From NCBI RefSeq assembly GCF_904846645.1, contig NZ_CAJHBO010000001.1, forward strand, positions 248,001 through 312,000: a stretch of DNA of 64,000 nt, read 5' to 3'. This DNA is from Psychrobacter sp. Pi2-1. GTDB taxonomy: Bacteria > Pseudomonadota > Gammaproteobacteria > Pseudomonadales > Moraxellaceae. How positions within the stretch are numbered: the stretch's first letter is position 1; each line of letters starts with the position of its first letter. This document shows positions 57,202-64,000 of this stretch, one piece after another. The position numbers and the translations under genes were made by a program. The notes under the pieces are model-generated. The model saw only the letters and a program-made list of their open reading frames with translations, did no database searches and was not told the origin of the DNA.

Positions 57202-57696
57202 TCAAGTTTTAATTTTCTCTAACAATACCACGGCATTGGCCATGATGCCCTCTTGACGACCCGTAAATCCCAATTTTTCAGTCGTGGTGGCTTTTACACT
57301 GATATTGCTAATATCTGTTTGTAAGTCGCTAGCGATATTAGCGCGCATGGCTGGATTATGCGGCGCTAACTTTGGACGTTCACACATCACCGTAATATCA
57401 GCATTACCTAGGCTGTAACCAGCCTCTTGCACTTTACTATAAACATAACGCAGCAGTACTCGTGAATCCAATCCAGCATGTGCCGCATCGGTATCGGGAA
57501 AATGCTGCCCGATATCACCAAGCGCCAATGCGCCAAGCAGTGCATCAGCGAGCGCATGTAACACCACATCACCGTCAGAGTGTGCAAGCAAACTGTGAGT
57601 ATGCTCAATAGGCACGCCTGCTAATATGACATATTGCTGCTGCTGACCATTATTATGGAAAGCATGAACGTCGATACCTTGACCAATTTTTATCAT
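57202..57696 (-). CDS. ispF: 2-C-methyl-D-erythritol 2,4-cyclodiphosphate synthase
   Basis: Catalyses the fifth step of the MEP isoprenoid pathway, releasing CMP. The zinc ligands lie in GIDVHAFH (Asp9, His11), and the family signature covers [21 protein letters not shown] with [11 protein letters not shown]; the C-terminal [14 protein letters not shown] is conserved. It has 164 residues (E. coli 159). It is usually paired with ispD; here its upstream neighbour is the divergent mnmA, and the HEPN-like gene separates it from grxD. Confidence 0.97.
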   Translation of the reverse strand: MIKIGQGIDVHAFHNNGQQQQYVILAGVPIEHTHSLLAHSDGDVVLHALADALLGALALGDIGQHFPDTDAAHAGLDSRVLLRYVYSKVQEAGYSLGNADITVMCERPKLAPHNPAMRANIASDLQTDISNISVKATTTEKLGFTGRQEGIMANAVVLLEKIKT

Positions 57697-57810
57697 TATT
57701 ATTCCAAGATGAGTTAAAGGTGATTAAAATAATTCAAAACCATTATCTGAATTTTCAAAGTGGTTTTACTAGTAGCCAGACACCATCGGTCGCCATCAGT
57801 TTCAATTAAC

Positions 57811-57819
57811 TGGTATAAT
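57811..57819 (+). promoter_or_regulatory. Extended -10 element upstream of mnmA
   Basis: TGGTATAAT is a consensus extended -10 (TGn then TATAAT), 138 bases before the mnmA ATG; no clear -35. Confidence 0.45.
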
Positions 57820-57956
57820 ATGACGTTTATTTTATCATAATACCAGATCCAAAAGACAAGCTGACGTTGTGGTGCTGAGACTACGTATTGTAGTGATTAC
57901 ATAACACTTGGCGTTGGCATGTACTTTGGACAACGTATAAATAGTTGAGCCGTTTT

Positions 57957-59183
57957 ATGTCAGCCATGCAAAATACCTCAAGCACAACCGTTTCTGAGTC
58001 TTTTAATGCTCATCGCCCTTTAACACTTGCTGATGTCGAAAATCCTAGCACCAAGCATGTGATTGTCGGTATGTCAGGTGGGGTCGATTCTTCTGTATCA
58101 GCCGTATTACTTCAACAGGCAGGCTTCAAGGTCGAAGGCTTGTTTATGAAGAACTGGGAAGAAGATGACGGTACCGAATACTGTACGGCGATGGATGATC
58201 TAGCAGACGCGCAAGCCGTATGTGACAAAATCGGTATGAAGCTGCACACAGCCAACTTTGCTATGGAATATTGGGATCGCGTATTCGAGCACTTTTTGGC
58301 GGAATATAAAGCAGGACGCACCCCAAACCCAGATATCTTGTGCAATAAAGAAATCAAGTTTAAAGCGTTTTTGGACTATGCGTTGACCCTTGGGGCAGAT
58401 TATATCGCTACAGGTCACTACACGCGCCGCAGTGTAAACTATACCAATGCCGAAGGTGACGAGGTTGCACAGCTCTTACGCGGTCTTGATAACAATAAAG
58501 ACCAAAGCTATTTCTTGCATGCGGTTGGCGGTGACAAAATCGCCAAAACGCTATTCCCAGTTGGTGAGCTCGAAAAGCCAATGGTACGTCAGATTGCTGA
58601 AGAGCATGACCTAGCGACGGCTAAAAAGAAAGACTCTACGGGTATTTGCTTCATTGGTGAGCGCCGTTTTAAAGACTTCTTACAGCAATACTTACCTGCC
58701 CAAAAAGGAGAGATACTTACTGATGACAATAAAGTCATCGGTACGCATGATGGCCTCATGTATTACACATTGGGTCAACGTGGCGGCATCGGTATTGGCG
58801 GTGTTAAAGACCGTGTAGAGGCACCGTGGTTTGTATTGGCAAAAGACTTAGAGAAAAATCGTTTAATCGTCGGTCAAGGGCATGAACATCCCATGCTAAT
58901 GAGCAACGAGCTAAAAGCCTATAAGCTCGATTGGATTGATGGTCTACCACCTGCGGATGTGTTTAGCGACGAAGGCCTCGCCTGTATGGAAAAGTCTCGC
59001 TATCGCCAGCCAGATCAAGCATGTCGCGTGTTTGCGACCAATACTGATGGCAGCGAAGTGCGCGTGGTATTTGATGAGCCACAGCGCGCCGTCACCCCTG
59101 GTCAGTCAGCGGTATTTTATATCGATGAAGTATGTCTGGGCGGCGGCGTGATTGAATCTATCGATGCACCTTGCGGATTCTAA
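57957..59183 (+). CDS. mnmA: tRNA-specific 2-thiouridylase MnmA
   Basis: Adds sulfur from TusE to C2 of U34 in tRNA-Lys, Glu and Gln. The PP-loop SGGVDSSV (40-47) activates the uridine with ATP; the catalytic Cys lies in NPDILCNKE and the second, persulfide-bearing Cys in TGICFIGE. I use the ATG at 57957 (408 residues); the ORF also opens with a TTG at 57945, and ATG 57966 is possible. A 30-residue N-terminal extension precedes the E. coli-like start. The Tus relay genes are in the same window at 22321-23916. Confidence 0.97.
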   Translation: MSAMQNTSSTTVSESFNAHRPLTLADVENPSTKHVIVGMSGGVDSSVSAVLLQQAGFKVEGLFMKNWEEDDGTEYCTAMDDLADAQAVCDKIGMKLHTANFAMEYWDRVFEHFLAEYKAGRTPNPDILCNKEIKFKAFLDYALTLGADYIATGHYTRRSVNYTNAEGDEVAQLLRGLDNNKDQSYFLHAVGGDKIAKTLFPVGELEKPMVRQIAEEHDLATAKKKDSTGICFIGERRFKDFLQQYLPAQKGEILTDDNKVIGTHDGLMYYTLGQRGGIGIGGVKDRVEAPWFVLAKDLEKNRLIVGQGHEHPMLMSNELKAYKLDWIDGLPPADVFSDEGLACMEKSRYRQPDQACRVFATNTDGSEVRVVFDEPQRAVTPGQSAVFYIDEVCLGGGVIESIDAPCGF

Positions 59184-59295
59184 TTGATTCCTAAGACCCA
59201 ACTTAAAGCATGATGTTGATGCAGTGAATAGATTGATTTTAACGAGGGCCAACATCGCTTTATTTGCATAGACCGCTTTTTTAATATCATATTTC

Positions 59296-59304
59296 TGCTA
59301 TATT
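59296..59304 (+). promoter_or_regulatory. Candidate extended -10 upstream of purB
   Basis: TGCTATATT matches TGn plus a five-of-six -10, 90 bases before the purB ATG; a -35 is not obvious. Confidence 0.35.
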
Positions 59305-59385
59305 ACGCGCAACGATTTCGACGTCGTTTTTTATATGGTAATTTTTTATCTAGACTCTTGCAGTTTTTTATTTCATAACTACTGA

Positions 59386-60786
<1,401 letters not shown>

Positions 60787-60900
60787 TAGCTAATAAGAGC
60801 ATACTGATAATAAGATCAGACTAGCAAGATTGGAGCGCCTAGTATTATTTACTCGCTCCTACTTGATAGTATTTTTATCTTATTCAGTTGTTATCTCAAT

Positions 60901-60950
60901 AGCTATTGTCTGAATAACTATTATCTGAATAACTATTATCTGAATAACTA
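60901..60950 (+). repeat. 15-base tandem repeat, 3.3 copies
   Basis: AGCTATTGTCTGAAT, then two perfect AACTATTATCTGAAT units and a partial AACTA, in the gap between convergent purB and the lipoprotein gene. Confidence 0.9.
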
Positions 60951-61028
60951 GCAACCTTACTTTGAACGCTATGATTGTTTTTGATTCGATTGCTTTTGAT
61001 TCAAAACCCATAGTCGATAAGTAAGGTT

Positions 61029-61214
61029 TTATTTTTTATCATCATCGTCATCACTGTCACCCGGTATGATGGCTTTACCTACAGCAACGGTTCCTTTGAC
61101 CACGCCTTTGGTAGTTTTATAAGCGATTTTTGCGGGTACTGTGACGATTTTATGGACACAGGCTTGTAGCAAAAACACGCTAGCGATGATGACAACAAAA
61201 TGCAGCTTTTTCAT
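61029..61214 (-). CDS. Small lipoprotein, NF038104-like
   Basis: A 61-residue lipoprotein. The signal peptide MKKLHFVVIIASVFLL ends in the lipobox LQAC; the mature part HKIVTVPAKIAYKTTKGVVKG has a Lys/Val repeat pattern, and the C-terminus is an Asp/Lys tail (GDSDDDDDKK). I associate it with the NF038104 lipoprotein family common in Moraxellaceae; function unknown. It is divergent from the JmjC oxygenase gene, whose open frame overlaps it on the other strand. Confidence 0.8.
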   Translation of the reverse strand: MKKLHFVVIIASVFLLQACVHKIVTVPAKIAYKTTKGVVKGTVAVGKAIIPGDSDDDDDKK

Positions 61215-61392
61215 AACTTTCCTACGATTGAGTGGATGCTCTGATGACAGCTATTATTTTGATAATCGTTATTGCTTATATGTATTATATAAACGTCACC
61301 AAAATAATAGACATCAAATAGATGACAATCTTAAACTATTAAAACCTTCCTATAAAGCATCCCTTATTATTAATCTTGTACACCGCCAAAAT

Positions 61393-62577
61393 ATGGATTT
61401 ATCAATGACTTCTATTCCTCTTTGTTTACCCGACTCTATCACGCCTGAGCAATTCTTATCTGAATACTGGCAAAAGAAGCCACTGCTTATCAAGCAAGGG
61501 TTGCCGCAGCTAGCTAATATGTTTGAGCCAGATGACATGATTGGTCTTGCGCTTGAAGAAGATGCTAGCGCAAGACTGCTGACTCAAGCAGCCAGTAAAA
61601 AAGAAGGTCAGGCACAGTGGCAACTCAAAAAAAGCCCATTGAATGAAACGGATTTTGAAAACCTACCAGAGCAATGGACCGTATTGGTACAGAATCTTGA
61701 GCAATGGTCACCAGAGCTTGGTCAGTTGTGGCAAGCATTTGACTTTATTCCACAATGGCAGCGCGATGACATCATGGTTTCCTACGCGCCAGCAGGTGGG
61801 TCGGTCGGTAAGCATTATGACGACTACGATGTGTTTTTGGCACAAGGCTATGGCTCTAGACGTTGGCAGTTGGGCAAATTCTGTGATGACCAAACAGAGT
61901 TTGTTGCTGATGAGCCGCTTCGTTTATTTGACGACATGGGCGAACTGATCTTTGATGAGATACTAGAAGCAGGTGATGTCCTTTATGTACCGCCGAAATT
62001 ATCACATTTCGGTGTGGCACAAGATGACTGTCTGACTTTTTCGTTTGGTTGCCGCCGTCCAAACCTGATGCAAATCATCGATAGTGTGGCCGATATCGCA
62101 ACCAACGACAGCAAGTTATTTATCCCGATGCTACTACCGCAAGCGCTACAAGCGTCAGGTGAATTGCAAGCAGATAGTATTGCGGCTATCAAGGCACAAT
62201 TGCTAGAAATGCTACAATCTGATCGCGGTGATGATATGATTCGCCAAGCAGTCTCTGAAGTGATTAGTAAGCGCCAATATGATGCGCTGATGCCAGAAGA
62301 AACGTTAGATACCGATGAGCTTATGCAGGCCCTGTCAGAAGGAGCCACATTGCAGGCGGACTATAGCAACCGCTTACTCTATAGCCAGACCACTGATGGC
62401 ACCGTGCTGTACGCCAATGGTCAACGTATCGATGGGCTCGATGAAACTGCGATAGCAGTACTAGTACGCTTAGCCAATGGTGAAGCATTACAACATAGCG
62501 ATGTCACCGATGTTGATGCAGATGATTTGAGCGAATGGCTAGAGAATGGCTGGGTATGGGTTGATATTTCTGAATAA
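61393..62577 (+). CDS. roxA: JmjC-domain ribosomal protein uL16 3-hydroxylase (RoxA/YcfD-like)
   Basis: 2-oxoglutarate/Fe(II) oxygenase that hydroxylates an Arg of ribosomal protein uL16. The JmjC iron triad is His141, Asp143 (in GKHYDDYDVF) and His205 (PPKLSHFG); the N-terminal FLSEYWQKKPLLIKQG and the C-terminal winged domain match E. coli YcfD. The reading frame is open from 61141, but I choose the ATG at 61393 (394 residues; ATG 61405 also possible), since upstream residues lack homology and overlap the opposite lipoprotein gene. Confidence 0.9.
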   Translation: MDLSMTSIPLCLPDSITPEQFLSEYWQKKPLLIKQGLPQLANMFEPDDMIGLALEEDASARLLTQAASKKEGQAQWQLKKSPLNETDFENLPEQWTVLVQNLEQWSPELGQLWQAFDFIPQWQRDDIMVSYAPAGGSVGKHYDDYDVFLAQGYGSRRWQLGKFCDDQTEFVADEPLRLFDDMGELIFDEILEAGDVLYVPPKLSHFGVAQDDCLTFSFGCRRPNLMQIIDSVADIATNDSKLFIPMLLPQALQASGELQADSIAAIKAQLLEMLQSDRGDDMIRQAVSEVISKRQYDALMPEETLDTDELMQALSEGATLQADYSNRLLYSQTTDGTVLYANGQRIDGLDETAIAVLVRLANGEALQHSDVTDVDADDLSEWLENGWVWVDISE

Positions 62578-62613
62578 CATCCTGTCATCAGGCTTCAGTT
62601 AAACAGCATAAAT

Positions 62614-62656
62614 AAAAAAACCGCTATCTGATAATTATTCAGATAGCGGTTTTTTC
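62614..62656. terminator. Bidirectional terminator between roxA and the putA tail gene
   Basis: Arms AAAAAACCGCTATCTGA and TCAGATAGCGGTTTTTT around a 7-base loop; T-runs on both strands serve the convergent genes. Confidence 0.95.
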
Positions 62657-62768
62657 TTATACATTTTTTGCAATTACTAGTTTGGCATTTATAGCGCTAC
62701 CAAACACCGCTTAGTCTTTATGGAAGTTAATATAAAAGCTAAGCGGATTCGTAATTAATGCAGTTCTT

Positions 62769-63461
62769 CTACTCTGTACCAAGCTCAAGCAAGCTCGCGT
62801 TACCACCGATTGCTGTGGTGTTGATAGTCTTGACTCGCTCAGTGACAAAGCGATGCAGGTAGTCAGGCGTTAGCATTTCTGACAAGCCTTCCATATCAGT
62901 GACACTGATAACCTGTGTCAAAATACCGTCAGTATTGGCAAGCTCTTGACTGATAGCTTGCACCTCGCTGCGGCTACCAGAGACAGCCACTTGTGCTAGA
63001 CGATCGATGTATAAAAGCGTGACCGTTTGCGAATCGTTAGCCACACTTAATACATCTTCGCTGATACCTGTGTCGTGCAGTATCTTAGCAGCTTCATTAC
63101 ACATCTCATCTTGGCTTGGGCAATGCAATATAACTTCATTACCTGTTAGGAGTGCCGCGATAAGCTGACCTAATACTGCCATAGCTCTAGCAGTTTCGCC
63201 GCCGATGACCATCGTCTTACCACGACCAGTCACATACAAGTCATTGGACTCGCCTGTTGCCCCTGTCATACGATGCATCTCATCCAAGCTAGGCGCAGCG
63301 CTCAACAAATGGTTGAATAAACGCTTTGCTTTATTGGCATCACCAGTGAGCAATGCCAGTTTTGGAATGGCTGCTTGTAGATACGTTGCGCGATTGACTG
63401 CGCCGAGTAATCGCCAAGATTCACAAACCTGGGCATGATTTTTTTTGAATTCAGTCGCCAT
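62769..63461 (-). CDS. Separate PutA C-terminal domain protein
   Basis: A 230-residue protein equal to the C-terminal domain of long bacterial PutA: the segment GATGESNDLYVTGRGK matches GPTGERNTYTLLPRER of E. coli PutA and the final NTTAIGGNASLLELG matches NTAAAGGNASLMTIG. That aldehyde-dehydrogenase-superfamily domain closes the substrate tunnel of PutA. Here it is its own gene: AAGGAG lies seven bases before the ATG and overlaps the stop codon of the upstream putA gene. Translational coupling is likely, and the two products may assemble. It should not be read as a frameshift. Confidence 0.8.
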   Translation of the reverse strand: MATEFKKNHAQVCESWRLLGAVNRATYLQAAIPKLALLTGDANKAKRLFNHLLSAAPSLDEMHRMTGATGESNDLYVTGRGKTMVIGGETARAMAVLGQLIAALLTGNEVILHCPSQDEMCNEAAKILHDTGISEDVLSVANDSQTVTLLYIDRLAQVAVSGSRSEVQAISQELANTDGILTQVISVTDMEGLSEMLTPDYLHRFVTERVKTINTTAIGGNASLLELGTE

Positions 63462-63472
63462 GTTGCTACTCC

Positions 63473-64000
63473 TTATGCGAGTTCTGTTTGAGTGGTAGTT
63501 TGGGTTTCGGTCGCTGTCATATGAGCAGCTGACTGTTCAGCGTTGACTGCTTCTGAGCTAAGTTGCATGAGACGCGCGACATAGTGCGGGCCACCAGCTT
63601 TAGGACCAGTACCTGATAGACCACAACCACCAAATGGCTGTACGTTTACGACCGCGCCGATTTGGTTACGGTTGATGTAAGTGTTACCGACAAATGCGCG
63701 GCGCTCAATGTGCTCAACAGTATTTTCGATACGGCTATGGATACCTAACGTCAAACCAAAGCCTGTGTTGTTGATGGCATCAATCAGCTTATTCAAATCA
63801 CGCGCTTGATAACGCAGTACGTGTAGAATTGGACCAAAGTGCTCACCACCGATCACATCAATGCTCTTCACTTCGATTGCGGTTGGCAATACAAAGGTAG
63901 ACTTCTCTTGACTGACGACTGAGCTTGAGCTCATTGGCGTCTGTGCCAAAATGGTAGCAGTCGGCTCAGCACTCATACGTTCGATGTGCGCCTCTAAACC
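63473..64000 (-). CDS. putA: PutA, proline/P5C dehydrogenase (5' part beyond window)
   Basis: C-terminal end of the L-glutamate gamma-semialdehyde dehydrogenase domain of PutA, which oxidises proline to glutamate. The visible 175 codons continue in frame to the right edge. EHFGPILHVLRY, FVGNTYINRNQIGAVVNVQPFGG and GLSGTGPKAGGPHYVARL are aldehyde dehydrogenase/PutA signature segments. Instead of running on into the C-terminal domain as in E. coli, the frame ends ELA-stop after a Thr/Gln-rich tail, and that domain follows as a separate gene 11 bases later. Confidence 0.88.
   Translation of the reverse strand, partial: GLEAHIERMSAEPTATILAQTPMSSSSVVSQEKSTFVLPTAIEVKSIDVIGGEHFGPILHVLRYQARDLNKLIDAINNTGFGLTLGIHSRIENTVEHIERRAFVGNTYINRNQIGAVVNVQPFGGCGLSGTGPKAGGPHYVARLMQLSSEAVNAEQSAAHMTATETQTTTQTELA

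Noticed and set aside
62769-63475. Frameshift or pseudogene in putA
   Set aside because: The junction has a clean stop, a spaced ribosome binding site and an ATG with an open downstream frame, so a true gene split is more likely than an error.

Overview
The window looks like a chromosomal segment of a Moraxellaceae gammaproteobacterium, most probably Psychrobacter. This rests on recognising gene content and protein sequences (PutA, KatG, membrane glucose dehydrogenase, TusBCD-TusE, an entericidin, an NF038104-type lipoprotein) and on moderate GC; no database search was possible. About 55 protein genes are supported. No tRNA, rRNA or CRISPR array was seen.

Layout. 1-4440 (minus): acyl-CoA dehydrogenase, aminoglycoside-phosphotransferase-like kinase, histidine phosphatase and a short-chain dehydrogenase running off the left edge; probably one catabolic operon for hydroxyacyl-CoA or branched lipids. 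4681-7862: a SohB-type protease and aspS, divergent. 7930-17647: a surface-glycan block with a lipid A acyltransferase homologue, three glycosyltransferase-type genes, then an AT-rich run of Stealth phosphotransferase, two GT25 enzymes, a GT6 (ABO-type) enzyme, a capsule/GT32-type transferase and a YrbL-like kinase, ending in a strong terminator. 17755-24612: ilvE, glnE, the tusDCB-tusE relay for tRNA 2-thiouridine, and trmL. 24869-28984: an entericidin-like lipoprotein, hemW, an IS200/IS605 element (tnpA plus tnpB) inserted just upstream of hemW, and an EVE-domain gene. 29382-32908: a MATE pump and accB-accC. 33037-42979: a hypothetical gene, leuA with a divergent Lrp/AsnC regulator, a YbfB-type MFS carrier, an ABC1/UbiB kinase, and ampG-prmC-moeB. 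43577-52545: katG, a cysB-type regulator, a PQQ-dependent membrane glucose dehydrogenase, an LLM flavin oxidoreductase, a small membrane protein and an AEC transporter. 52784-64000: mnmG, a hypothetical gene, grxD, an AT-rich HEPN-like gene, ispF, mnmA, purB, a small lipoprotein, a JmjC ribosomal oxygenase, and the 3' part of putA whose C-terminal domain is a separate gene.

Links between genes. tusDCB-tusE deliver sulfur to MnmA, and MnmG modifies the same wobble uridine; TrmL methylates the wobble ribose of leucine tRNAs. AccB and AccC belong to acetyl-CoA carboxylase. IlvE and LeuA serve branched-chain amino acid synthesis. The glycan block probably builds variable lipooligosaccharide outer core.

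Most notable: an orphan HEPN-like gene with an R-x4-H motif in an AT-rich patch; a GT6 enzyme with NGN in place of DXD; PutA split by a stop codon that overlaps a strong ribosome binding site; a 108-bp repeat with related ends that supplies the last codons of moeB; an IS605 TnpB element whose predicted guide region is the hemW leader; and large inverted repeats before gcd, ampG and cysB.
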